Source: Elgaria multicarinata webbii (taxonomy: Eukaryota; Chordata; Lepidosauria; Squamata; Anguidae). Taken from it: a stretch of DNA of 64,000 bases. Both the position numbers and the translations under genes were made by a program. Shown here in pieces: positions 1-12,420 of the stretch (positions are counted from its first letter, which is position 1; each line of letters starts with the position of its first letter). The stretch covers positions 121,495,681-121,559,680 of the forward strand of contig NC_086172.1 in the NCBI RefSeq assembly GCF_023053635.1, read 5' to 3'. The notes beneath the pieces were generated by a model, which was given only the letters and a program-made list of their open reading frames with translations, did not search any database and was not told the origin of the DNA.

Positions 1-217
1 AGAAATGTGTGTCAAGAAACCCACATTTGTCAAAACTGCACACATTTCTAACATTCATGAGTTTACAGATACCCAAAACAAAGCCTGGGTCAAGCAGGTC
101 AAAAGCCACTTGAGAATAAAATGCTGAATTATTTCAAGTCTCAACATGTTAGGGGGCTACTTAAATACAATATTGACATGCTTCCACCAAATATGAACAG
201 CCTGAAATTAACAGCTG

Positions 218-269
218 AGAACTACACTACAGTCCGTAGTGTAGTTCTGAGAACTAGACTACAGTCCGT
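218..269. repeat. 13-bp-arm hairpin followed by a direct copy
   Basis: Arms at 218-230 and 236-248 (AGAACTACACTAC and its exact complement) flank a 5-nt loop. The 22-base unit that begins at 216 is repeated at 248-269 with one mismatch. A second small duplication of ATCTATGATATCT lies at about 290-330. No family is recognised. It may be a local duplication or part of an old fold-back element. Confidence 0.7.
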
Positions 270-529
270 CGCTTCCCACAATCTCACTAATCTATGATAT
301 CTCACGATCTATGATTATCTATGATATCTGCTCTCTATTGTCTTGAAATGACTATAGTGAATTTACTCCTCCACTTCATTGCCTCCTGGACACTTCCCCC
401 TACCCACCCACCCACACCTTTGAGAAGATTTGCACAAATTTAACATTATTTTTTCCACCTTCAGGGACATTTGCACAAATTTAACTTTAAAAACTTCTGT
501 GGAGATTCGCCCAAAACTGCTAAAGCGCG

Positions 530-592
530 GTAACTACTGGGACGTTCTGCATGCAAAGCAGGTGCTCTACAGGTGAGCTATGGCCCATATGA
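530..592 (-). mobile_element. tRNA-derived SINE head (fragment)
   Basis: On the minus strand this reads as a tRNA-like 5' region: a box A-like TAGCTCA, then a GCTTTGCATGCAGAA stretch also found at 7430-7562 and 26722-26832. It is too decayed and partial to be a tRNA gene. It matches the head of the SINE family best seen at 40355-40655. Confidence 0.55.
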
Positions 593-656
593 GACTTTCA
601 AAGCTTGCTGCTCTTAGGGAGGAGTACAAAAAACCTGTATACATCAAGAAGAGATT

Positions 657-935
657 AAGAATATAAGAAGTGCCATGCTGGATCAGAACAAAGGTCCATC
701 GTTCATGCAGTGGTCCAACCAGCCATCAACCAGGGATGAACAAGCAGGACATGGTGCAACAGCACCCTCCCACCCATGTTCCCCAGCAACTGGTGCACAC
801 AGGCTTACTGCCTCAAATACTGGAGATAAAACACAACCATCAGGGCTAGTAGCCACTGATAGCCTTGGCCTCCAGGAATTTATCCAACCCCCTTTTAAAG
901 CCATCCAAACTGGTGGCAATCACTACAACTTGTGT
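657..935 (-). mobile_element. CR1-like LINE 3' region
   Basis: The plus strand carries GCTGGATCAGA..AAGGTCCAT and CTTTTAAAGCCATCCAAACT, which recur in the same order at 3233-3640 and, in part, at 49336-49950. The layout resembles the antisense of CR1 LINE 3' untranslated regions. Family assignment is from memory. The open frames across it are by-products of the repeat, not a gene. Confidence 0.55.
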
Positions 936-2044
936 TTATCTATTTAAGCAAAGGTACACTAGCTTGCTGCCTCAGTACTGCATGAAGTGCAGTTTCAGCA
1001 TTCAAACATTCCTGACACAAGAGATGCAGCAATTCCCAGCCCTCAGAGGAGGCCTCTACTGCATCTTTGCGTGAGTCAGGTGTACACTGAATGGCAATTC
1101 CTGCAGGAACACATCAAGCAGGCTGCTTAGAGGGGGAGGAGGGGTAATTCTTAGCCTTGAACAGTGAAAAGTACCCCCAGTTTTAATTTGGGGGGGGGAA
1201 ATAAGTGTTCCTTAGGTGTGAGAAGTTTGGGAAATAAGACATGACTACCAGAAAGGAACATTAGTCTCCTGCTTCAGAGGCGTTTTTTTCAGAAACAGAA
1301 GGAAAAGGGCACACAACTGACACAGAACACACTTACTGGATCACGCTAATGGTTCTTCTAGGTTTAGTATTCTATTTCCAAAAGCAACTCGATCCTAGAG
1401 AAATTATCGGTTATTGTGGGAGTAGGGGGCAGGATTAGTACATATTCTAGAAGATGATCTTTCCTGTTCATTCCTTCTTTAGTTCCATACAGAAAGAATG
1501 GGATCGGTTATATCACAGCAAACTCCCAGCTATCTGGAGCAATCAGTTAAGTGAGCACGTGGAAAAATAATTAGAATATTAGTTACTCAACAGATCAGGG
1601 TGGCTAAACTGGAGAAAGCCAAAGTTATCACTTTTCTAGTTAAACTCATTGTCAAACCATAGATGTCTCCCTCTCTCTGCGTTCGGAAGGACCTTGCTGG
1701 GCTCAAGGTCCCCAAATAACTGGATCCAAGAGCTGTAGCTTTTTCCACTCCGTAGTAAACAACTAAGTCAACTTGGGGCAATAAATGAAGGCTAAAGCTG
1801 CTCCATGTGGATTTGAAGAAGAGACACAGAGAAACAAAGTGGGTGTTCAATGAATCTAAGTTCTGCCCATTTCAAACTAACTCTCTTGTCAGCTTTACGT
1901 TTCTTCAGGATATCAAATTAGCACTACAGTGAAGCAGTGGGCTAATGTATGTGCCCTTTCACGAAAACCAGTGCTGAGAAATGTGCCTTATTGCTCTTCT
2001 AGCTCATCTACTGAAATAAGAAGCTAGGCGCTCAGAGTCACATC
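936..2044. other. Intronic stretch, nothing recognised
   Basis: Ordinary AT-rich intron sequence with a short G run near 1191-1198. No exon, repeat family or structured element could be identified by eye. The small open frames lack codon character or similarity that I know. Confidence 0.5.
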
Positions 2045-2345
2045 ACAATATCTCAGCAGTGGCACCCCAGCTGTGGAATAGCCTCCCCAGAGAGGCTCAC
2101 CTAGTGCCTTCTTTATCATCTTTCTGGCACCAGGTGAAGACCTTTTCATTCACCCAGGCCTTTCAAACAACTTTCACCGTGAACAAAAGAAACTGGGGCT
2201 CTCTGTGAAAGTTGTGTTCAGTTTCATATTTCTCTGCCAGAGAAGAAGGTTTTATGCTGCATTTTACTGTTTAATGTTTTTATTCATTCATTCATTCATT
2301 CGCTTATTGCTTTGTAAACCATCCAAAGAACATGCATTGATGGGT
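2045..2345 (+). mobile_element. L2-type LINE, 3' fragment
   Basis: Plus-strand translation gives an L2 reverse-transcriptase tail: a VAPQLWNSLP-like block, then a SFWHQVKTF-like block, corresponding to the better-preserved tail at 25500-25610. An (ATTC)n run at about 2281-2300 follows. It is a short 5'-truncated and decayed copy. Confidence 0.65.
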
Positions 2346-2828
2346 GACCATATAAATCAAATAATATAAACAAATATTGAACAGATATTACATTTTCAGC
2401 TTGACCTAAGGCGTCCCCCCCTTCCCTGTAATTAATATAAATTTAAGCCTGACCTCTACCTCTTACCAAAAAGAAGGTACAAATTTAGGGGGGGGGACTC
2501 TCTCCAGTCCTGCAATCCCAGATAGTATGTCCCCTCTTAATTAGCAACTTCCAGTCCTCTCTAAAAAGGGCCATGTATTACTTAGCATAATACCCTGAAT
2601 TCTATGCTCTTCAGGAAGTTCTTCATAAAGTTAGGAATACTTTTCATTCACTCTGATCATCCCAGACCTCCCCCATCAGCTGGACTACAGCAAATTTCTT
2701 GCCTACCCCTTTGGATGCTCAGCTGCCCTGAAAAGATAGTGTTTGATCTCCATACAGAAATTACACCTCCACTGCCAAATCAGGCAAGTGGCGGATTCTG
2801 ATCCCTCGCTGAGGCACCATTTTGCATA

Positions 2829-2942
2829 AAAATGGCAGCTCAGACTCTTTTGTGAATAACCATTTGTGCAAATGGCGGCTGTAAAGGGTCGATTTATGCA
2901 AAATTACAAGCGTAAATAAACCACTTATGCAAAATGGCGGCT
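2829..2942 (+). repeat. Three copies of a TGCAAAATGGCGGCT-type motif
   Basis: AAAATGGCAGCT at 2829-2840, CAAATGGCGGCT at 2869-2880 and AAAATGGCGGCT at 2931-2942 share their upstream context (TTTTGCATA, TTGTGCA, TTATGCA). The core AATGGCGGC resembles the known YY1 site. A fourth TATGCAAAATGGCAGCT occurs at about 55025-55041 inside a fold-back element, so this may be a decayed repeat rather than a regulatory cluster. Confidence 0.5.
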
Positions 2943-3232
2943 TAGTGAGGGAGCGGGTGGGCAGCCACACACTGCTTGCTGGAGACCCACGGATCATCCA
3001 GCATGGTGCACCCAGTCAGGTGCCTGCCAGGGTCTGTCATGAGGCACACAAGCTGGACCCAGGTGAGTTTGCACATCTCCAATTTTTATATCATATAAAA
3101 ATTGTTGCAGTTCTCTGCAACATGCTTTTGCAGGGTGCACATACTGGGACACATGTATCCACACAACATATTGCGATATCTGCTCTCAAAATGTATCATG
3201 TTTTAACAAGAACCCAGGAAGGTTTAACATAT

Positions 3233-3640
3233 GAACTAAGAACATAAGAGCCATGCTGGATCAAACAAAGGATCTATCTCATCCATCATTCTGTTTACAC
3301 TGGACAACCAGCTGCCTATGGGAAGCCCACAAGGAAGACATGATTGCAATAGCACCTGCCCACTTATGTTCTTGGCCACTGGCATATAGAGGAATATATT
3401 GACCCTTGATAGTGGAGATAGCATACAGCATCAGGACTAGTAGCCATTGATATGTTTATTCTCCATGAATTTTGTCTAATTCTCTTTTAAAGCCATCCAA
3501 ATCGCTGCCATCACTACATCTTGAGGTAGTAAATTCCATAGTTTAAATATACACTGCATGAAGAAATACTGGAACTTAGTTGTTTCTTATCTCTGTGGCA
3601 TAAAACTAATACTTTTTCCCACTGGAAGAAGGGATAAACT
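3233..3640 (-). mobile_element. CR1-like LINE 3' region
   Basis: Same order of blocks as 657-935: GCCATGCTGGATCAAACAAAG, GGGAAGCCCACAAG, CTTTTAAAGCCATCCAAAT, then a CCATAGTTTAAATAT..TGAAGAAATA block. The last block resembles the segment near the 3' end of avian and reptilian CR1. Decayed. Confidence 0.55.
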
Positions 3641-4128
3641 GCTCTTTGGAAATTAAAAAAAATATGAATATACTTATTGGGTGTTTTGGCAACACTGTTT
3701 TGAATGACACATGCATTTTTATACAAATAGCAAGCTATTACTAGAGTGACAAAATCAAGATTTCTACTTCTACGGTAATCACATTGATAAAGTAACCAAG
3801 CCTAGGGAAGGAGTGGCTCAGCTATTACCCCCACACGCACAGACACGTGATGCTAGTTTATAACAGAACTTAGAAAGAAGAAGAAGCATATTGTCCTCTA
3901 TTAGTCACTATGAAAGTGAGGGTGGAGCAAGCATAAATTTCTCCCACTAAGCCTCAGCAACAAAAGGAATCAAAGTAAAAGGGCGAAAGTAGTGAAATAG
4001 CAGTAACATTAGTGTTCCTAAAATAGGAAGCTACAGTGGGTGCAGAAAAGCTTGCTCAAACAGAAGCATGAGTCAAGGAGGAAACAATTGGGAAGAATAC
4101 AAGCCTGTCTTTCTTCCATCAGCAGTGC

Positions 4129-4203
4129 TGTTGGGGGTGGACAAAGGACCATTTGTCCACCCCCAACACCTTTGTCCAATTGGGGGTGGACAAAGGACCA
4201 TTT
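4129..4203. repeat. Near-perfect hairpin with overlapping direct repeat
   Basis: Arms at 4129-4145 and 4152-4168 (17 bp, TGTTGGGGGTGGACAAA and its complement) enclose a 6-nt loop. The 24 bases at 4131-4154 recur exactly at 4180-4203, and CCTTTGTCCA (4169-4178) pairs with TGGACAAAGG (4187-4196), giving two mutually exclusive folds. No family is recognised. The frames across it on both strands are not credible genes. Confidence 0.85.
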
Positions 4204-7200
4204 CCCACATTTCATTGTGTTCAGGATCGACATTCACTCGTTCCCTTTGATCATGTCCAACGCTCTGCATTCTTGACAGGTTTTCAAAGTGTGAATCCTT
4301 CCTTACTTGTCTATTTTCAGTCATGCTTTTGGTATTTGCCATCTCTAATCAGACCCTATTTGTTGTACATACCACTACTGTACTCAAAAGAGAAACAGGT
4401 AGGGAATGTGTGAGTGAAAGTAATGCGTAAGCAGCAAATTAGTCTGCATAGGAAATGCAGTACATTAAGGATTAGTATCAGAGGTTCAAGACTGACAGCT
4501 CCACTGGTCTGTTTACACTCATCCTTTCCTGCAGATGATCAAACTAGGATTAAGGAGGGTGATCACAACAGGAAGGAGCCAGAGACCATTATGTCCAGAA
4601 TTCTCCACCATTACAAAGAAGTGAAGCTGTTTACCCAACTCTAAGGATAGATTATGTTGTACAGAAATAAAGGGCAGTACAGTTAGAGAAATGACAGTCA
4701 AGAGAAAAACAGTAGGTCCAAACCCTTTGCAGTTAAGAGAATCATAATTTGAACAGGAACAACAGGACTTCCTGTCAAACCCTCAAACACAAGGTAAGCC
4801 ATGTACTCCTGCCTTAAACATGCCATTGAAAGCTTTATGAAGATCCTGGCAATTGTAAATACAGTAGTGAGCAACCGATCTAAACCATGAACTGACTACA
4901 ACTTCAAATTTGTGATAGCCTCACTCAACATGTAAGGGAGTTCTAGAACTTCATCTCATTATCTCTATTACAGCTTGCTCTTCAAATGCCCTCCATGAAA
5001 AGACATGGTCCAGGCATGGCTCTCTATTCAATATATTGCATGGTAAAACATATACAAATATTTAATTCAACTTTTCTGCAACCAACCTTTCCTCCTTTAG
5101 CAATCCTTTCACACCTTTATTGATTAATAGTCCCACTACCTCTATGGTTAATTGCTTGCTTCTGATATATTTCAACAATTTTCTAATTTATCTTTTGTAC
5201 TATGCTTTTCATTGCTTGTTCACTTGCCTTCCTATCAATTTCAATCTGTTTTGCCTCCTTTTTGGTCCTGTTTGGTGAAGTCTTTTACTGTTAAATGAAG
5301 CCTTCTTCCCTTTTATGATTTATGATCCTTGGACTTGTTCGTATCTTTCTGAACTAGTCAGGTTTCTATTACCCTAGTTTTAAAAGTAACCTCTGATTAA
5401 GGAATAAACAGACTCTTTCAGTAAGCTGTGGGATACCCTAAGAATCTGGATCAACAACTGCTATCTAACGTTTATAACATGATCACAAGTCAAGGATGAG
5501 CAATGAGGGATCCAAGTTTGCCAATGGCACCAAATTATTCAGGAAGATGAAAACTCTTATGGCCTGTGAAGAGTTCCAGAGGATTTTCAAAACTGAGTGA
5601 AACCAAGTGGCAAGTGAGATTCAAGGTAAATAATCATAGTAAATGATGCACCCTGGAGCAAAAAAAAATTCTAATACTAATTCATACACTAATGGTGTCT
5701 GAAGTGATAGTGGTACACAGCTCAATGAAACAGCTAACTATCTGTATGGCAGAGGTGAAAAGGGCAATTTTTCATCCAATGGATTATTATGAACGAGACT
5801 GAAAAATAGGACAGCTAGTATCATAATACTTTTATATTAACCTCTGGTGCAACTACATTTGGAATGCTGCGTACAGCTCCGGTTACTCCCATCTCAAAAG
5901 AGATATCGTAGAGGTAGAATAGGTGCAAAAAAAGAACAACCAAATCATCAAGGGACTGGAGCCTCTTCCCAAGAAGGAAATTCTAAAGCATCTGGGATTG
6001 AGCTTTTGAGAGAAAGACAAGTCAGGTGGTTATGAGGGAATATTATATATAAAATTACAAAGCGTGTAGGGCAATTAGATACCTTGCTACCCCTGAATTC
6101 GATTTTTAAAAATGGGGAGGAACGGCATAGCAGTTGTGAAATGCCAATAGGGTGCCAAAAAAACTAATTTCTACCCTTTCGGTATTCTGTAGCCACGCCT
6201 TTAAAAAAAATTGTTTTTAATATTTTTAGTCGCTGCACAGATAGCTGCCCAACTCTGGCTCCTAGACATACACACCCCAGTTGCCCACCCCTAAATTAGA
6301 CAGATTTTTTACAATTCTCCTAAAACTAGGACTCAGGTTTATCCAGTGAAACTGACTGTCAGTACATTCAAGACAGAATATATATTAAAGTTTTTTCCCC
6401 ACATATTACATGACGTTATTTTTCCTAAATAAGGGTAATCTCATATGTAGAGAATATATATGACATACTATTTGAGGTCCAGCATACACTACTGTTCCTG
6501 CTGTACAAAAGAGATGGGGGGTGGGTGAAGCTTCCTTAAATTATCTATCTTTGGAGATGAAAAAACCAGCACGTTTTTGTTCTGTAATTCTGTTTTACAA
6601 TAGCGTTCTAGTCCTATCATTAGAAGAGACACTGTCAACTTACTGTTTAACCTTTGAGAGACACACCCTCTAGTGGCATGAAGGAAAAAGCACTCTTGCA
6701 TGAAGTAAATCCATGCCTATTTTAACAAATATATAGGGGGTTTGCTGCATTTACGAGGTACGTCTTCCCCAATCTGGTGCCTTCTGGTGATTACTACTCC
6801 CATCATCTAACACATCTGTAGGGCAGTAGTTTGGGGAAGGTTGGTCAAGGCCATTGCTGAAAGGCAGGTTAAGCATCAGAAGTATTTATTACACTAAAGC
6901 AGGTCAGGTAATCCTCACAGAAAACATCTGGCTTTGCTCTGCGCTTGCTAGTTAGGCAAAAGAAGCAGGATATAAATGATTATATAAAATAAATTAAACA
7001 TTTAACAGGGATGCCTTGCACACTTGACAAAACTCTCAAGTAAAAGTTGAGCTTTTAAAAAAGCAATTTAGGAAATCCTTGGAGTCTGCAGAGAACAGGC
7101 ATGTCATAGTCTCAGGGACTAGGCAAAGCACAGAGAGATTTCAGGATCAGTTAATATTAACCCACTTAAATACAGAGGTACCATATTTTGGCAAATATGA

Positions 7201-7425
7201 AGAAGCAAGATCAATAAGAACAAAGCAGGTACTCAGAAATATATGGAGTCAAAGACAAGTGAATTCAATCAAACAATGTGGCTGAAGTTTGGAATTACTT
7301 GGTTTAGAATATTAATTTGTTCAATTCACAATGTTCAGCTATATTCCAAAGCACCATTTCAGTGAGACATTCTCCACCAAAAAAAGGGATGTAAAATAAG
7401 ACTATTAAGGTGCCTTATTCTGAGA
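4204..7425. other. Intronic stretch, nothing recognised
   Basis: About 3.2 kb of AT-rich intron. I saw no exon with splice borders, no LINE reading frame and no inverted-repeat element. The longest open frames (about 60-80 codons) look random. Confidence 0.45.
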
Positions 7426-7429
7426 CCAT

Positions 7430-7562
7430 TCATCCAACTAGTCCAGTTTTGTCAACACTGGCTGGCAACAGATCTCCAGGGTTTCAGACACGAATTTCCT
7501 GGAGATGCCAGTATTGGGACCTTCTGCATGCAAAGCAGCACTCTACCAGAGCTGCGGCCCTT
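7430..7562 (-). mobile_element. tRNA-derived SINE, near full head and body
   Basis: The plus strand runs GTCAACACTGGCTGGCA, CTCCAGGGTTTCAG, CTGGAGATGCCAG, CTTCTGCATGCAAAGCAG, then CTCTACCAGAGCTGCGGCC. This is the same order as 40355-40655, with the tRNA-like head at the right and so minus orientation. Confidence 0.7.
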
Positions 7563-8107
7563 CTCCAAGACTAATCATGAGTGGTCATCATTCAGTAAAT
7601 CGTGTGCCTAAAGCCAGCTGTCTTGTAGGGCCATGTGAAAAAGTTCCTGAATGCTAACCTAACCCCTCACTCTTCATAAAACTTTCATTGGCTGAGCTAT
7701 GTGACCAGACTACCAGATCAAGCAAGCCTTTGGTTTGGTGAATAACTGAATCAACTCTCTTGATTATATCTTGTAAATGTGGTTGCTGTCTCACCCACAC
7801 CAAATCCAGATCTAAACCCTTCTTTGTTCTTGCATGTGTTTTGAGGTTGGTTGGATTTACAAGCTGTTCTGTACCCTGACTAGTGCATAGAACTGCAATT
7901 CCACCTTACAACAATATTCATGCAGCCTAAAAGGGAAGCATATGCAAAATATAAATTAAAAAAATTACAAGGTACAAAGCTCAAAATATATTTTTCTCAA
8001 CAGTTCTCTGATGATGCTTGTGATTACTGGGCCGCTTCCAAATTGAGCAAGGGATGTTTACCTATCACTGATTCAAACATGAAATCAGCCCCATGCTTTT
8101 ACAGACA

Positions 8108-8430
8108 GTGGCTGGGTTCATAGAACACAACAATGCATGATTTAACAACAACCCATACTCAACCTTGTGGTTGTTATTGCTGAACCATGGGTTGTTGTGT
8201 TTTGTGAACCCAGCCACACTAACAAGCTGATTCGTTTAACCATGAACAACCCATGAAGAGAATCAATGGTTTGTTGTTGGGTTGTGAACTGTGGGTTTTT
8301 CATGTTTAACAAACAATGGTTTGTTAGAGCAGCTTGGTTCACACAACTCAACGACCCAAGGTTCAACAACACACAACTCAACTCATACTCATCCTTTGAG
8401 TCTGGAAGGTTGTGTTGTGAACCCAGTTAA
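8108..8430. mobile_element. Fold-back elements with GGGTTCAC-type inverted ends
   Basis: Bases 8108-8217 begin GTGGCTGGGTTCATAGAACA and end with a close inverse (TGTGAACCCAGCCAC), making a 110-bp fold-back. The next 200 bases repeat the same words (GGTTCACACAACTC, TTGTGTTGTGAACCCAG), suggesting a second related copy or one element inside another. No protein is encoded. The type fits a small non-autonomous DNA transposon; superfamily unknown. Confidence 0.65.
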
Positions 8431-10284
8431 CAGGTAACTTAGGCTAACCTGGGAATGAGGTGGTGGCGAGAGAATGGTATGTGAAAGTACCTTAGGCAAT
8501 AGACCTTATCCAGGTTCAGCTTTCCTAATTCTAGAGTATCTGCTTCTTTCCTGAAATTCCAATCAAAGCGAACAGCAAGAACTTACCATCCCTATCTTCT
8601 AATAGTGGAAGAAAAACATTTTAAAAATTCAGGAGAGAAATCTCAACACACATATACATATGTACATTCAAAAAGTTACATGGAGCTATAAAGCGCTGAG
8701 AAACAGCCAGCAGTAAGATGCCCCTATGCAGTGGAACCAGGGCTCGCAAAGCCACAACACTGGCATTTTTTGATTAGCAGGTACATGGACGTCATCTGCC
8801 ACCCCACTCATTATTCCTTGTTCCCTCTGAGTTTAGCTACAATCCTCACAGCAGCTAGTGGAGGTGGGATATTTTGTTTTTCAGTAACACAATACATAGT
8901 TGTGAGCTAGCCCTGTTGTAACGCAAAGTATTTTGGGATGGCCTAGTGTATTAAGTTGGGGTCTTGATTCTGTCAAGTCCTAGATTCTTTTACCAAGATG
9001 AAACAAAGCTACTTGTGCAAAAGGATGACAGTTTATTGATAGAAAATGGATGCAGAAAGAAAAGTAAGCAGACAAAGCTCATGTTTCTCATCAGCCAATG
9101 AAACTGTTACAGCTGAATGTCTATCTGAGTCTCCATGATAGACGAGAAGTTGTTCTTAGGACCACAAGTTTCTCCAGGCTGGCAGTGCATATATTTCCCA
9201 TTGGAGCAAAAACAAAGAGCAAGGCCAGTGGAATGGATTTTATAAGTGTTTCTCCCTAGCTCAGGAGCTGAAAAGCTGGCACACAGAAGATGGCCTTCAT
9301 TCCCATAGGTAGTGAAACTTATCTCATCTCCAAGGAATTTAAATCATCCAGTTGGCCAAAAAAGCTTCAAGGTGAAGCTGTTGCCTGTGTGAGAGGCTCA
9401 CTTCCATTATACAAGAGGCCTAAGTTTGGTTAACTAAAGCCTGCTAAAATCTACTCACTACATTAAACTACACAAGTCTCTATACATCCAAACAGAATAT
9501 AGGGCACTGTCAGTTCTAATGTGTCTCTTCAAACTCACTACACCTAGTCTTGAACAGGCAATTAAGATCCAACAGCTTTATAAAAGATCAGCTCCTGGAA
9601 GAGAAGAAAACTACTAGAATTGATTTGTTGGATCAACACAGCTGCCTGCATTTTCAGCTTCTCCTTGGGGCATGGTTATGGGGACTGTCATGATGAGTAC
9701 CTGCACTTCAACATTTACCAGTACCCCTGTGGCAGAAGACAATGTTGTTAAATTTCAGGCAGCGTTCTGAAAAGAGCTGCAAGATAGCCAGAAAATACAG
9801 AAAATGAAGGCACGGGCAGGCTAATACAATCAAAGCCAATCCCTTCCAGTAATGTTCTAGAACATTCTCTTACTCATTCAGAATTAAGACAGTTCATCTC
9901 CATCAGCAAAAACAGCATTAACATTATTCTGCACAAAACTATAGGCTTTATCAGCAAACAATTGCTGCAGGCAGAAATAAATGTATTGAACTCCTTTGTG
10001 GTAATATTTGTATTTCCTCATCTTAGATGATACAAAACTGATGCCAGGAGCTTGGCTCAAAAACTGTGTCTGGCTCATGATCTCATCTGATGCCAAGCCA
10101 AGTTACAAGCTGGTTACTTTTGTTCCATTAAAAAAATAGATGTCAAATTGAGGACAAGAATCTTGCTCTCTGATTCATTAAAGTAGAGGCTGACAGAAGA
10201 TTTGCAAATGCTCCAGTCGGTATCCAGTGGACTGCCTAGCACTTGCTAGTTACAAAATTATTTTTTTTATCAAAATATTTATGA
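8431..10284. other. Intronic stretch, nothing recognised
   Basis: AT-rich intron sequence without a recognised repeat, exon or structured RNA. Confidence 0.45.
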
Positions 10285-11225
10285 GTCACCTTTATTTATT
10301 TTTATTTTATTTATTTATTACATTTTTATACCGCCCAATAGCCGAAGCTCTCTGGGCGGTTCACAAAAATTAAAACCACAATAAAACACCCAACAGGTTA
10401 AAAACACAATTACGAAAAACACAATTACAATTACCTTTATGTGCCTGTAAGGGCCCCCACAGAGATATAACATTTTAAAATCAAGCTACCTATCAAAACC
10501 CAAACTCATTTGTACAGTAACACAACCATCTTAAAAACAAACCAAAAATTGCCAGGTGGAACAGAAGTGGTTTTTATGGCCTGCTTAAAGCTAGGCAAAG
10601 ATACAGCCAATCTGACCTCCTGAGGGAAGAAGTCCTGCAATCAGGGTGCTGCTAGAGAACGGGCCCTGTCCCATGTACTCACCAACCTGAACTCTTTTGG
10701 TGGTGGAACATACAACAGGGTCTCATAAAATGTTTGTAAATTATTGGCAGGTTCATATGGAATGAGGCTGCCTTTCAGATATTGTGGCTCCAAGCTGTTT
10801 AGAGATGTGTAAGTAAGAACCAGCATGCTGAATTATGCCCAGAAACAGATTGGAAGCCAGTGTAGTTGGTATAAGAGTGGTGTTATGTGGCCTATGAAGT
10901 ATACACCAGACAGTCTGGCTGCTGCGTTTTGTACCAACTGCAGTTTCTAATTACTCTTCAAGAGCAGCCCCATGTAGAGCACATTGCAATAATCTAAATA
11001 ACATATGATTATGACATGAATCACTATGGCAAAATCCACCTTTTTCAAGAAGGTGCACAGCTGACACACCAATCAAAACTAGGTAAAGGCACTCTTGGCC
11101 ACATCAGCCACCTGATCCTCCAGGAGCAATGTTGGACCCAGAAGCATCCCAAAGCTGTAACCTGATTCTTCAAAGAGTGCAACCCCTTCTAGAATAGGCT
11201 GCTCCCCAGCCTAAAGTTGTATTAA
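10285..11225 (-). mobile_element. L2-type LINE, 5'-truncated, minus strand
   Basis: The plus strand begins with the reverse of the L2 tail: (TTTA)n, then ACCGCCCAATAGCCGAAGCTCTCTGGGCGGT (given here as arms 5'-ACCGCCCA and TGGGCGGT) as a stem-loop. Further right come antisense blocks of the reverse transcriptase: minus-strand LVLTYTSLNSLEPQYL, then the antisense of QLVQNAAARL-, YVGLPLKT- and GVALPLKEQVRSLG-like motifs near 10930-11200. Several frame breaks make it non-functional. Confidence 0.8.
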
Positions 11226-11599
11226 AAAGTTGTGCCTTAGCTACTATTTTAAAAGAGGGAGGAGGGAGAAAAGGAAGAATGAAGACTACACCAACTGAGG
11301 TCAGAACAATCTACTTACGTGGAGTCAACTAACGTTACCTCAATAAAGGAGGCCCGGAGAAGAGAACCCATCTCCAAAAAATGGAGGTGACGCCATTCAA
11401 GAGCCAAGCTTCTCCAGAAGGCTAACAACTCCTCCCCAGTGTGTCTGCAAGGATGCTTAGCATCAGGAGATAGAACGCTACCATACTGCTTTACAGTAAA
11501 ATTATATGAAATGGTAACACCTTTTGGTTGCATTCCTATATACATTTACCTAGGATTTAGCCCCGTTTAACAACATGGGACATATTTCAACTAAACTTT

Positions 11600-11757
11600 T
11601 TTAAATGTTTTAATATTTCAGCTGGTTTAATTATATTTTTTTACTTTTGTATATTTCTAATTATATGTTTTAATTGTTTATGTTTTAATTTTGTAAAGCC
11701 TCCTTGAGTCGCAGTATTGGGGGAAAGGCAGGATATAAATAAATATAACAACAACAT
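11600..11757 (+). mobile_element. LINE 3' tail
   Basis: GTAAAGCCTCCTTGAGTCGC..GGGGGAAAGGCAGGATATAAATAAATA has the form of a LINE 3' end: an imperfect stem-loop followed by an AT-rich tail. Related to, but distinct from, the GAGAGCTTCGGCTAT type of L2 end seen elsewhere in the window. Confidence 0.5.
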
Positions 11758-11984
11758 GTATAAAATTGCCCTGTTAGTGTGGCACAAGGGAGAGTCTTAA
11801 GAAATATGAATCCATAACAACAGACTTTTAAGTAGCCACTGTCTTGGTTGCCTGTGGCAAGTAACAACTGGCCCTAGATGACCAAGAAGGGAAACTTTTT
11901 AACATAAGCACCCACGTACTAACTAAAATAGGTTATTTTGGGAAAGGTGGATTTGTAAATATTTTTGTCATATATTTAAGCTAG

Positions 11985-12420
11985 CAAATTGTTTACATTT
12001 ATATCAAACTTCCCAGCAAAACAAAATTGCCCTCGAAGTAATTTACAAGGATTAAAACATACATAAATATGAGTGCAATAATGACACCAAGATCAAATTA
12101 AAACAAAATCCATTTAAAGCACAACATACAAAAAAGATTACAGCAGTTGGTTAAACAATAATTTAAAAACAAGAATAAGCCATCCAAAGGAGGAAGGCTT
12201 TGACCCCTTTCTTAAACACAGGTAGGGACTGGGCCAGCTAGAATACCATAGGTAAGGCATTCTACAAAGATACTGACGTTATAGAAAAGGCCCTTTATTA
12301 AATAAACACTCTGTATTAAGAGTCTTTTTGGCTGAACTCAAGGCCCAGAACAGAGTATATAGGATGTCTCCATAGTCTGCTCCTTTCTCTTCTTCATCCG
12401 TATGTACCATATTAGAGCCT
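11985..12420 (-). mobile_element. LINE-derived repeat, probably L2 3' region
   Basis: Carries AATTTACAAGGATTAAAACAT, an A-rich block, then GGAAGGCTTTGACCCCTTTC and GGCATTCTACAAAGA. This order matches antisense 3' regions of L2-like copies at 21110-21720 and 37226-37460. Heavily decayed. Confidence 0.4.

Noticed and set aside
530-592. Possible tRNA gene
   Set aside because: The box A and box B words belong to a dispersed SINE head found at several sites; no cloverleaf with an anticodon stem could be drawn.
675-947. 90-codon frame near the window start
   Set aside because: It lies within a CR1-like repeat seen in two other places.
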